A stretch of 64,000 bases of DNA from Purpureocillium takamizusanense. Lineage: Eukaryota; Ascomycota; Sordariomycetes; Hypocreales; Ophiocordycipitaceae. Within the stretch, counting starts at the first letter, position 1. Every line of letters begins with the position of its first letter. A model generated the notes under the pieces. That model did no database searches, was not told where the DNA came from, and saw only the letters and a program-made list of their open reading frames with translations. Position numbers and translations under genes: made by a program. Location of the stretch: positions 1,798,001 through 1,862,000 of the forward strand of contig NC_063072.1 of NCBI RefSeq assembly GCF_022605165.1. The letters run 5' to 3'. Shown in pieces: positions 46,426-57,217 of the stretch.

Positions 46426-48572
46426 ATGTTCGGCGGTCGCAAGTTCTCGGTGAACCGCCACACTGGCGTGCCGAAGCCGCTGATGCGTCGTTTCAGCGGC
46501 GTCGAGCCATCGGCCAACGGTGAGTGGCACCCAACGTATTTTTTTTTCTTGCCCCCCCAGGCTTTGAAAGTTGGAACCCCTGGGGTCATGGGGGCAGGGG
46601 AGAGAAAGCTTTGCAGGCTTGTGCGGATGCTGCGCGCGATGTGCCTGGCTGGAGTCGCGGTGAGACTGCAGCGGAAGGAGCTGCAACTGCCTTGCCATCC
46701 GGGCGGGTTACTACCCCTCCATCCCACCAAACACCGGGCAGAGCCGTACTTTTGGTAGTTGCAGCGCGGGCAGGTCTTGGCCGCAGTGCGTCGGGCTGTC
46801 TCGCCGCGCCACGACACCCCCCCCCCCGCAGCGCCTGCAGCTGCCGCGCGCAGCCCGTACAAGTTGACACTTCGCGAATGGGCCGTGTGCAAAAGGCCGT
46901 GGACGCTGACAGGGCTCTCTCCGTCTTCCAGAGATCCAATCCAAGATCCATCGCCAGTTTCGAAACGCCCACGAGGGCCATCTGCCGCACGCCGGCCTCG
47001 ACGCGAGCCGATCCTCGACGGGCGTCGTCTGGTGCACCGAGCGCGCCTCAGAGTATGGCTTCCTCGAGGAGCCCGATGCCTGGGCCAACCTGGGCCAAGG
47101 CGCTCCCGAGGTCGAGGACGACATCTCGGGGTGCTTCAAGCGGCCCTCGACCATTGACATCTCCGTCGCCGCCCGCGAGTACGGCCCCACGGCCGGCATC
47201 CGGCCCCTGAGGGAGGCCGTTGCCAAGCTATACAACGAGTCGCACCGCAAAGGCAAGGACAGCCTGTACACGTGGGAGAACGTGGCCATTGTCCCTGGTG
47301 GCCGAGCGGGCCTGATCCGCATCGCCGCCGTCCTGGGCAACTCATATCTGAGTTTCTTCCTGCCCGACTACACGGCGTACAACGAGATGCTGAGTCTCTT
47401 CAAGAACGTGCGTCTTGTTTGATGCCGGTCCGGCGTGGAAATTGGAGGATGTCGAGCTGACGTGGAGAGCGATGCAGTTTGCGGCCATCCCGGTGCCCCT
47501 GAATGAGGAGGACGGCTACCACATCCACCCCGACAAGATCGCCGAGGAAATCGCCCGCGGCACCTCGGTCATCCTGACCTCGAACCCGAGAAACCCTACC
47601 GGCAGGGTCGTCGCGAACCCCGAACTCGCCGAGATCCAGGACATTTGCCGCGGCCGCGCCACCTTCATCAGCGACGAGTTCTACTCTGGCTACAACTACA
47701 CGAGCAATTGCGACGGCACCACCATCTCCGCGGCCGAGAACGTCGAGGATGTGGACGAGGACGACGTGCTCATCATTGATGGGCTCACCAAGCGCTTCAG
47801 GCTGCCGGGCTGGAGAATTGCGTGGATCCTGGGTCCCAAGGAGTACATTAGCGCGTGAGTCGTCTCGTTGATGGATCGATCGGGTTGCGTAAATGTGCGG
47901 CGCAGCTGACGGTGTTGTCATCTAGCATCGGCTCGTGCGGAAGCTACCTCGATGGCGGTGCATGCCATGCCTTCCAAGAGGCGGCCATTCCGATGCTGGA
48001 TCCCACGCTCGTGCAGAACGAGATGGTGCACCTGCAGCGCCACTTCCGCGTAAGTCGTCAACGCGCACATGCCACGCGCTCATGGCCCTTACTGACAGAC
48101 GGGCTCTGTAGGACAAGCGTGACTTTGTCGTCCGACGCCTGCGCGAGATGGGCTTCGTCATCAAATACGTGCCCGACTCGACGTTTTACCTGTGAGTGCC
48201 TGCTGCCAAGTGTGTGTGTGTGGGCGCGTCGTCCTGGGAGCTGACGCTCTGTTTGTAGCTGGCTCAACCTGGAGGGCCTGCCCGATAGCATCTCGGATGG
48301 CCTCAACTTTTTCCAGGCGTGTCTGGAGGAAAAGGTGATTGTGGTGCCTGGAATCTTCTTCGACCTGAACCCGTCGCGTCGCCGTGACCTCTTTGACAGC
48401 CCCTGCCACCACTTTGTACGCTTTTCATACGGGCCGAGAATGGACGTGCTGCGTATGGGCCTGGACGGCATCGAACGTGTCGTGAACAAGTGAGTTTTGG
48501 TTGTCATACATGACGTCTGCATCGGGGACGCTTGGACTAACAATGTATGGCAGGCACAGAAAGTCGAATTAG
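46426..48572 (+). CDS. Class I/II PLP-dependent aminotransferase
   Basis: Seven exons: 46426-46519, 46932-47407, 47478-47854, 47926-48049, 48112-48191, 48259-48489 and 48554-48572; 466 residues, all phases consistent. Fold-type I PLP features: VILTSNPRNPTG with the carboxylate/PLP-site Asn, FISDEFYSGYNY with Asp256 and Tyr259, and Schiff-base Lys295 in DGLTKRFRLPGWRIAW. The C-terminal arginine region is VRFSYGPRMD. It is related to fungal aspartate/aromatic aminotransferases and ACC-synthase-like enzymes; the substrate cannot be told. The start MFGGRKFSVNRH is encoded in a short exon followed by a 412-nt intron. The last exon adds only HRKSN. Without splicing, the frame breaks repeatedly. Confidence 0.9.
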
Positions 48573-49955
48573 TTTAGGACGAGGGAGGCTGTGGTGAAAG
48601 TATGTTTTGCCCAGAGGTTGTTTGAGCCACTTGTGCGCAGCATTTGAGAGAGTTTGGGCTGGGGCGCTTAGAGGTTGCATCGCAGAAATATGTGATGGAG
48701 ATGGTTGAGTTAGTTTTGGCTCTCGTGATGGGTCCAAGTCTGTCATGTGTTGTCCCTGGGCCTCTTGTTTCGTACACCAAGGCTGTGCGTGAAGTGTATT
48801 CGGTAACATGGGCAAGGCACGCCCAACGATCGCCCATGCAGTATAGTGTTTGTCCATGTGTATCGTGGCGAGGCGGTTCCCCGGAGCCGCTGCGATGGCC
48901 ACGCATGCGTTTGATTCCACATTACAGGTTAGAGCAACGACAAACGGGAACATGATACACAGATGATCCTGATGGCCGAAAGGGAGGCCGAATTAGCCGC
49001 GGCCGAAGCCTTGCCCGATGCTTCGGTCGCCCGGCCACCCAACCCGCCGCCCCCTTTTGGTTGGGGCGTAACAGCAGTCGCCCGGACTTTTGACGGTTCA
49101 AAAAGGGGGCAAAACAAGTGCAGGATTAGGAAGGATGATGAGTCTGGGGTCGACTTTGATTTGACCGAGGTCTGTTATCTGAGGGGGCTGTATGTGTGTG
49201 TGTGTGTGTGTAATGCACGTATCACGACTAACATACAGTATACAGGTAGGACTCAGGAGGAGGCACGGGTGTAACTACGAGGCAGTCTGCCAAGGCAGAC
49301 GGCGTGTGACGCGCTGAGGGCGTGTGGCAGACGGTGGAGGGGGCTGTAGAGGGGCGGCGGTGTGGCGGTGGTCGCTCAGCTTGCAAGGTTAGGTACTTTG
49401 CACGAGGTACAGAATAGGTGCGTTGTAATGTACTAGAGGCAGTTGCGCGCTGCAAGCAGACGGACCCCGGGGTGGCCCAGCGGAGAGCCGATGTGGCTGT
49501 GCCAGGGGCGCTGCATTTCTCCCGGGGATGCACACGTGCGGGCTATCTCTGCGAAGCGCCGCTGTAGAGGTAGACCTGCATTAGTCCCCTGTTGCAATGT
49601 ACCTGGTGAAAAAGCCCTACGTACCACTGTATCGAGCGCGTCGCCGAGACATGTCCGACTAATCTATCTACTTTGTGTTAGAGCCTCGCGATGCACAGGT
49701 GATGATGCTTTGACCGTCATGGCGCATTTTGAATCTACCTTGCAGGGGGCTTACGGAACGGGGTCGGGCGGGCCAAGCCGACCAAGATGCTTCGTTGTTT
49801 ATAAAAGTGTTGCGGTCTCGCAACCAGCCTGGCTTGTTGTTGTTGACCTTCATGCTGATGAAGGAGAGACAAGCAAAGATAAAAACAACAGAACATCAAC
49901 AACAAGACCTACAGCTACGAGGAGTGAACCATCCCGCGACGGCAAGCCTGTTGCG
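48573..49955. other. Intergenic: aminotransferase 3' region and vWA-gene upstream region
   Basis: No gene supported. A GT repeat at about 49194-49210 and a short GC-rich ORF at 48963-49274 on the plus strand (ATG, 103 codons) are present; the latter shows no family features. Confidence 0.5.
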
Positions 49956-50102
49956 CAACAACAACAACAACAACATTGTTGAACCCCTCAAGATTAAAAG
50001 AAGAATCAGAAAGGAAAGGAAAAGAGAAACAGGGCAGATCATCAGCCGCCGAGACTACAGACCACCCTCTGAACAAACAAACAAACAAACAAACAAACAA
50101 AC
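49956..50102 (+). repeat. (CAA)6 and (ACAA)n/(CAAA)n repeats in the 5' leader of the vWA gene
   Basis: CAA units occupy 49956-49974 and a perfect 4-bp CAAA-type array occupies about 50072-50102, ending four bases before the ATG in context ACACCATGG. This leaves a long A/C-rich leader lacking G and T immediately before the start codon, expected to be unstructured. An effect on translation is inference. Confidence 0.75.
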
Positions 50103-50105
50103 ACC

Positions 50106-51474
50106 ATGGAGAAGCTCCTCAGCCTGTCCCATCGCCTGTCCCGCTCCGGCGACAAGCGGTCACGGCGAACAGGGACCGACCGCGGCGCCCGATGCGCTTC
50201 CTTTGGACGGCCGCACGGCGCTGCGCTCGCGCCTCAACAAGCTCCAGGTAAGAAACCAAAACCCCACGAGTTGGCTTCTCGCACAGTAAGAGACGATGTC
50301 ATAACTGACATGTATGGGAAAACGCACAGCGCGCTGTCGTGGTGCTGCCACCGAGACGCCCCCTCCGGCTTACACGCCGACGGCATCACCATCATCACCA
50401 CAAACACCACCAGCAACGGCATCGTCCTCACCACCTGCGTATTCCGCCGCCGCCGACTACACGATGGACGACATGACGCAGGACGGAACCGCCACCAACG
50501 ACGACCCGCACTACCTGCTCTACCTCTTCGACACCGTCTTCCTCATCGACGACTCCACGTCGATGCTCGGCCCGCGGTGGCGCGAGGTCAGGTCGGCGCT
50601 GCGCCAGATCACGCCCGTGTGCACGAGCCACGACGACGACGGCATCGACATTCACTTTATGAACCACCGCAGCAGCAGCAGCGGCGGCTTCTCCTCCTCC
50701 TTCGAAAACGCATCGTCTCAGAGAGTCGGTGGCGGTGGTGGCAGCAGGGCGCCCGGCGGCTACTACAACGTGACGGACCCGTGCGCCGTCGACGCCCTCT
50801 TCCGCGGCCTGCGCCCCTGCGGGCCGACGCACACGCGCGGCCGCATCGAGGACATTCTCGACCCGTACTTTGCGCAGCTCGAGCGCGCCGACGACGTGCG
50901 CGACGTGCGGCCCCTCAACCTCATTGTCATTACCGACGGCATGCCGGGCCCCTGGAGTCCCCCATCATCACTACCGCCGCGATATCACCATCATCATCAT
51001 CATTATCATGGTCACCAGCAGTATCAGCAGCAGTATCCGTATCAGCATCAGCAGGGCGAGGAAGATGACGAAGAAGACAGCGTCATGCACAACCCGCACC
51101 TCCCCGGCCCCGCCATCGCCCGCTACGCCCGCCGCCTCGACGCCCTCGGCGCCCCCGCGTGGCAGGTGGGCGTGCAGTTCGTGCAGGTGGGCGACGACGC
51201 GGGCGCCACGGCGGCGCTGCGCGGGCTCGACGACGGGCTCGCGGCCCGGCACGGCGTGCGCGACATGGTGGACACGCTCAAGTACGGCGACGACGACTAC
51301 AAGACGCTCACGGCGGGGGAGATCCTCAAGGTCGTGCTCGGCGCCGTGAACAAGCGGCTGGACAACGTGGCGAGCGGGAGCGACTGCGGGGGTCGGAGGT
51401 CGCCGCTTTCTTTCACTTCTTCTTCTGCTTCTCCTTCTTCTCCTGCTTCGACTAGAAGGCGGCGGGGGCTGTGA
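50106..51474 (+). CDS. von Willebrand factor A (vWA) domain protein
   Basis: Two exons, 50106-50247 and 50330-51474; 428 residues. The N-terminus is basic, then Pro/Thr/Ser-rich (TPPPAYTPT). The vWA domain starts at DTVFLIDDSTSM with a complete MIDAS motif Asp121-x-Ser123-x-Ser125; the second loop is in CGPTHTRGR and the Asp of ITDGMP follows. Later blocks are PAWQVGVQFVQVGDD, HGVRDMVDT and GEILKVVLGAVNKRLD, usual for a family of small fungal vWA proteins of unknown cellular role. Between the ITDG strand and the next helix lies a roughly 50-residue low-complexity insertion, HHHHHHYHGHQQ then QQQYPYQHQQ then acidic EEDDEED. The donor at 50248 and acceptor at 50329 restore the frame; alternative GTG starts in the intron are ignored. 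Confidence 0.85.
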
Positions 51475-52656
51475 TTTACTTGAGAGACTTGGCGGGTTCC
51501 AACGTTTTTGTTTTGGGGGGGTCTTTTTGATATGGGGAGAGCGGGCACGAGTATGAGTTCCAAGGGACTCGAAGCTCAGACAGTCGATTTCGTTGACGCG
51601 GGTCATGACAGCCCCTAGGTTTGGATCTGTGTGGGCAGACATACATACATAGATGGGCGTCTTCACAGTCGACATGGGGGGAATCTCCTAACAGCTGCCA
51701 GAACAAAAAAACCGCTCCTCACATGGATGAGCACAAAATGTACAAGTACTGATCAATATTATTCTGTCGACCTGGTAAAAAGCTCCTCAAGTCGCAGCTA
51801 CCTTTCGCGTCTTTGGTGACGTCTCTGCCCGTGTCCGTCTCTGCAGGCACTCTGAAAGACCGAGCACACAAATCCCATTCCCGCCTCACTGCGTGAGACT
51901 TATCGTCGAGAACCGGACCGCACGAGGTTTCGCGCAAGCTTCCTCGAAGAACCTCGACTCTCTGCCCTCAGTACCGCGCTCATTTCTTCCGCTCTTTCCT
52001 CTCACGCCCTCCATCCGTCCATGTCCAGCCCGACGCCTACGCAACATGCGCTGCAGGCAAGGACGGCTGCCTGCATGTGCCCCTGATTAATAGCGCCGCG
52101 GCCAGGCTGCGTGGGTAGCCTGCTGGCCCCAGTTGCAAAAAAAGAGAAAAAAGTATAGTGGTTTGCCGATGGGACTGGAGTCGAAAAGGCTCCTACCTAT
52201 ATGTCTGTGTTGTTGTTATATAGTATGTTCGATGGTGATGCGCACGCGTATGCCTTGTCGTGGCATCGAGTGTTTCTGCTTCGGGACATGCGGCCCGAAT
52301 ACCAAAGAAAAAAGAAAGAGAAATGGAGGGAGGAAGTAGAGATCACCAGAGTCAAGAGTCCACGGCCTCCTCTCCCCTGCCTGGGCGTGACTCCTCATCT
52401 CGAACCTGAAAGCAGCTGCTCCAAGGCTCACTCACCCACCCCCTGGGTGGCTGTCTGCTCTCCAAATGCCATGCGTGTCCAAGCAAAGGCACACACGAAA
52501 AGGAAAAGGAAGAAGAAGTAGAAAGAGGGAGGCGCATCGACGAAACAAGGCAAAGCCCGCCATCGAGCTCCGCCACCAACTCGACTCCGGCCGGGGGCCC
52601 GGCAGAGCAAGCCGTTCTGTTCCTCTCCGACGCACACATAGGCCACCCCCCAACGC
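51475..52656. other. Intergenic between convergent vWA and coiled-coil genes
   Basis: 3' regions of two converging genes. There is no coding signal; A-rich stretches near 52137-52155 and 52306-52330 are compatible with polyadenylation regions. Confidence 0.5.
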
Positions 52657-55316
52657 CTACTGCATACAAAACACGTCCGCCAGCGCGATAGAGTGCGCCG
52701 AGATGCCCGCGCCCGTGTCGTTGCGGCACGTGATGATGGGCGTCGTGACGAGCGCGACGCGGAAGTGCTGCGCCTGCAGCTCCGCCGGGTCCGTGTGCGG
52801 CCAGATGGGCAGCATGCTCTGCGACAAGAAGCGGCTGCTGATCTCGGGGAACCGAAAGTCAAACGTCAGACGGCTCGTCAGGATCTTGGCCGACAGGTCC
52901 CACGCCGACTCGGCCACTGCGGCGAGGTCGCGGCGCGCCTCCTCCGCCGCCACCGCTGCTGCTGCTGCCGCCGCCATGGCCGCCGTCTTGGTGTTGGTGT
53001 TGCTGATACCGCCGCCATTACCGCCGCCGCCGCCGCTGATGTTGCTGTTGCCCTTGTGGTTCATGAGCGGCTGCAGCGACGCGTACAGCGAGCGCGTCGT
53101 CTCCGAGACGCGCGACTGGTGGCACGACGTGCCTTGTTCGTTCCTGAGAACCTGCCCGATGAGGACCGCCTGCCGGTTGAGCAGGGGCTGGCGCGTCGCC
53201 GATGGCTGACCTATGCATATCACTGCCGTCAGAAACAGGAACAAAAACAACCCATCGGGTGCGGATGGAGGGGAACAAGAACAAAAAAAGAAACGTACCT
53301 GCCGTGGCCTCAAGCTCGTGGCTCAGCTCCATCAGCTCGCACGTCGTCTTGCTGTCCGACCCGGCCCACGCGCCCGGCACCCACACGCGGTTGACGACGT
53401 AGTCGATGACGAGGCGCGTCACGACGCACGCCTTGGAGTTTTCGTTGCGCAGGTGGAACTCGAGGTACGACGCTGCCTCCGAGTCGGACAGCGGGCGGTA
53501 CGTGGTCAGCAGCGTGTGCCAGAGGCTCGTCCCTGCCAGTTGCGCGATGGGACCGCGCTCCGCGTCCGAGGCGTGGCGCTCGACAAACGTGCGGATCTTG
53601 GCGTAAAAGTCCATGATGTCCTCGTTCCACGCCGTCACCATCTGCGGCGTCAGCTGGATGGGCGCCGAAGGGCTGCGGTTGCCGCGTGACACGGGGGCAA
53701 ACGACTCGGCCGGGGACTCGGCCTTTGCAGAGGGCATGATGCTCTCCGACGCGCGGCCGTATCGGTTGCCGCCGCCGCCGCGTCCTGCAGACGTAGGTGT
53801 CATGGCCTGGAACTGCGAGCGGTGGCCAAACGCGCTGCCAGGCCGAGCGATGGCCGCACCCTGGGCCTGAGGCTGAGGCTGAGACTGAGACTGAGCCGCG
53901 GCGAAGCCCGTCGAGGGGTAGAACTCGGGCGCTGTAGGGCGGTATCGCGGGAGCGGCTGGAAGTTGCCGGTTCCGGGCCTGGTGGGAGGCGAAAACGACG
54001 AGCCGCCCACGTTGCTGCTGCTCGTGTTGATGCCGCCGCCGCCCGAGACGGCGCGGTAGACTTGTTGTCCCATGGTCCAGGGGGCCAAGCGGCGCTCCTG
54101 GGAGAACGCCGAAGGGCCACGCGGGGGCATCACTTGTTGAGGCTGCTGATAGGGGGCGGCTCCGAACCTAGGCGGCGCGTGAACCGGGGGCGAGCGAGCC
54201 ATGGGCTGAAACGCCGTGGCCGGCCGGAGCGGAAGGTCGCCAAAGGTCGAGCGACTGCCCAGTCCCAGGCCTTGGGTCTGGCTCTCGAAGGCGCCGGCCG
54301 TGGAATCGTCCTCTTCCTCCTTGATAGGGGACGTGGTTCTCTGAGTCCATGCAGTCCGGGCAGACGCTGGAGAGAACATGGAGCTGGCGAGGGATGCGTT
54401 GCTCGTCTCCTCGGTCCGCGTGGGAGTCTTTGAAAAGAGCCTTCTTTCGATGGCATCGATGCACGACGCCAGAGTCTGTGTTTTCATGTGAGTCCCAAGA
54501 GCGTTGTGATTGTTGTTGTAGGCACTGGAGCTGCCACCCGGCTGCCTCACCTTGATCAGCTCAGCCTGCGACGGGCCAGTCTGCCAGGCAGTTCTCATCG
54601 TCTCCTTGAGGGCCTTGACCTCCGTCATGAGCTCCTCGAGCACCGCCCCCGTCTCCTTGGCGCCGGCCTCGGCCTGCTCGCACTTGTTCTTCTCCGCCGC
54701 GAGCTCCGCCGTCAGCTGGCTGATGGTCTGCGCTTGATCGTCTGTCTTGGCCCCCGCGAGGTTGGCCGCGATGCTGATGCGCGCGATGGCCTTGTCCGTG
54801 TCTTCCTGGTCCAGGCTCAAGGTCACCACCGCCTCGACGAGCTGCGCCGTCTCCTGGTTGACGAGCGTGCCGACCTCGCCGATCTGCGCGGCCAGCGCGG
54901 CCGGCTCCACGCCCGCCGGCGCGGAGCTCACAATGGCCTTTTGCACGGCCGCGAGAATCTGCTGGATTCGCTGGCAATTTTCAAACGCGGGCTACATTGG
55001 AAGCGGTTGTGTCAGCCATGTGGCCCATAGTCACAAACATGTGTAAGGGGTCAAGAAACATCCCGAGAGAGGAGACAAGGGGCCGCGGCTCTCAGGGCAG
55101 TCAACTTACGTGCTTCTCGGCCATCTGGCGGAGTTTGGCGGCGCGAGCAGGGCCCGCGAGGGGAGTCGAAAAGTCCACCGTCAGCATGTTGCTGTCCGCG
55201 GTGGTGGCGGTCTGGTCTGGCGTCTGAAGACTCGCCGAGGATGATCCCCGAAGTCGAACGCCGTTGTCGGTCCGCTTGGCCGACGAGGCGCTCGTGTCGT
55301 CCGCCGTATTGGACAT
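52657..55316 (-). CDS. Large Ser/Gln/Gly-rich protein with coiled coil, unknown function
   Basis: Four exons: 55316-55110, 54991-54551, 54475-53299 and 53210-52657; 792 residues. Starts MSNTADDTSASSAKR. Residues about 70-215 are helical with a coiled coil (SQLTAELAAEKNKCEQAE, LEELMTEVKALKETM). The middle (about 250-470) is Pro/Gln/Ser/Gly-rich and disordered. A well-ordered C-terminal domain begins near ITPQ/MVTAWNEDIMDFYAKIRTFV, includes YLEFHLRNENSKACVV and continues through exon 4 (SRVSETTRSLYASL; RLTFDFRFPEISSRF). It looks like a conserved filamentous-fungal hypothetical protein; I do not recognise a function. The 75-nt intron 2 lacks a stop and is a multiple of three, so it could be retained. 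Exon 4 includes poly-Gly and poly-Ala runs. Confidence 0.78.
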
Positions 55317-57217
55317 GACGCCAGAGAGAAAGAGGGAGGAAGACAAAAGCCCCGGGCACGGCTGAGACTGAAAAGGTTGTCGTCGTAAGTCCCCGCGTGT
55401 GCCGAGAAGAATCGACGGAACAAAAAACGGTCAGGCACAACGACAGGTTGTCCCGATGAAACGGCCCTGAAGCTCGCGTCAGTACCCAGTCGCCTATCGT
55501 TTGATGGCGATGAACGTGTTGAATGGGGTGTTGAAGATCCTGGACAGTGGGAGGGGGAGTTTGTGTTGGAGAAGAGGCGAAGAGGGCTCGGTGAGCCCTG
55601 GTGTCACGACACGGAAGCCTTTTTGGAAGCCCTCGAGAGGAACGAAGAGTGAAGCCTGCAAGCCGAGAGACTGACCTTTGTAGAGCTTAACGAGACAAAG
55701 GGGCCGAAACTTGTAGCTTCGTCTCGCGCGCGATTCTTCTCAACACGCGGTATACTTGTTGATCACTTCTCTCCTGGGATAGGTGTTTGGGGCGTGAGGG
55801 ATGAGGGAGAAACCAAAGCGTGATCAAGCGCAAACGAACGAGAGAGGCGGTAGGGCGCGGAAGAAGGGCCGCCTACCCTCTCCCCGGGCCGCACAGCAGA
55901 GGCTGGCCTAAGAAAGGCTGCCGCTCGCAGCTGCGAGCTCCACGGGGCCGTCACCCGCCCGCCCGCCCGTCGCCATGGAGAGCCACCCTGCTGCTCCCGC
56001 TCTCCTCATTTGCCTGAGCAAGGAGCCGACGACCCCCATTTGTGTGAACAACTGCGCGCGCAGACCGAACTGGCCACTCTTTCACTGAGCTCGCGCAGTG
56101 CCACAAACATCAGGTGAATACGAGAACGAACCATCCTGTGAATCAGAGCCACACAATCGAAAGCGAGAGCGGCGTTTGCAGTGAAACGGCGGCCTGACGA
56201 TCCGCTCTGCCATATCACCGGCGCCTGACCCCTGGCCCTCGCATGCCTGTGGGCAAGATGTGAGCCCTCTGAAAATCCTCTTGTTAAGAGTAGAGACGAG
56301 TACACTTGGGCGACCTATGGCGACCTGGGGAAGCCATCAGGCGTTCTGTGAATCGTGGTGTCTAGAGACCGCCGGCCGCGCAGGTCTGACATGCCGTGAA
56401 CGAAAGCTCGTATGCTACAGCCACTTCAGAGACGGTCCGCAACGCAGGAGGGGATGCCTACCGTAATATCGCGTTCCGACAGTCACCCCACGCGTGCTCG
56501 ACGCCACTTATACCTTTGTCACCGACAATCACCGTGATGTACGACGCACGATCATTGCCAAGGGCCAGTTGTGCACTATGTACTTTTGACATTCATTTCC
56601 TTTGGAAAATTACCCTAGTCGTCGGGCATCCAAGCCTACGCCCTACCCATGTACCCTGGAAAGCAAAATTCCCCTCCTCGGCCAACGGAAGAGGCTCACT
56701 CCTGTGTGTTCGTACAGACATCAGTGTGATCACTATGTGACCTTGTCACATGGCGAAGAGCCGGATTCGTTTGGCGGTGAGCTTGACGAGACTCCAAACC
56801 CAGCCAGATCCTGGATCGTGTAGTGCATATTGGTACGGCGGTTCCGATCATTGCGTGCTCGGTTGTCGACTTGGGTCAATACGTCGCTGGACAACCACTT
56901 AATTGGAGGAATGGCCTCCTTTCAAAATTCCACCATGAGATGGTAGCAAATGGGTATCAAGGTCGTGGCATCTGAGAAAAGCAATGTTAAAATCTCAGCC
57001 ACAGACGACCAAGTGTTGGCGGGTTGAGCGTCGCACAAACGAAAGGAAATTTGGGTATCAAACATAGCACGCAGGGCCAGACCAATTTGTATCTGGGCGT
57101 ACTGCACGCGGAGCACTTAGTCAAGACTCTGCAATAGTGGATTGGACGCTACAAACCTGTCGAAAACCTAGATGGAGCCGAAAACGGTTCTCCCCATTGT
57201 CAATGAGTTCATCAAGA
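55317..57217. other. Intergenic: coiled-coil gene promoter and splicing-factor 3' region
   Basis: Both flanking genes are on the minus strand. No gene is supported in this 1.9 kb; frames at 55763-55954, 56260-56740 and 56922-57116 are short and without features. Confidence 0.5.

Noticed and set aside
52466..55046. Plus-strand frames of 200-250 codons over the coiled-coil gene
   Set aside because: Antisense shadows of the four-exon minus-strand gene, whose exons are linked by consistent splice sites.
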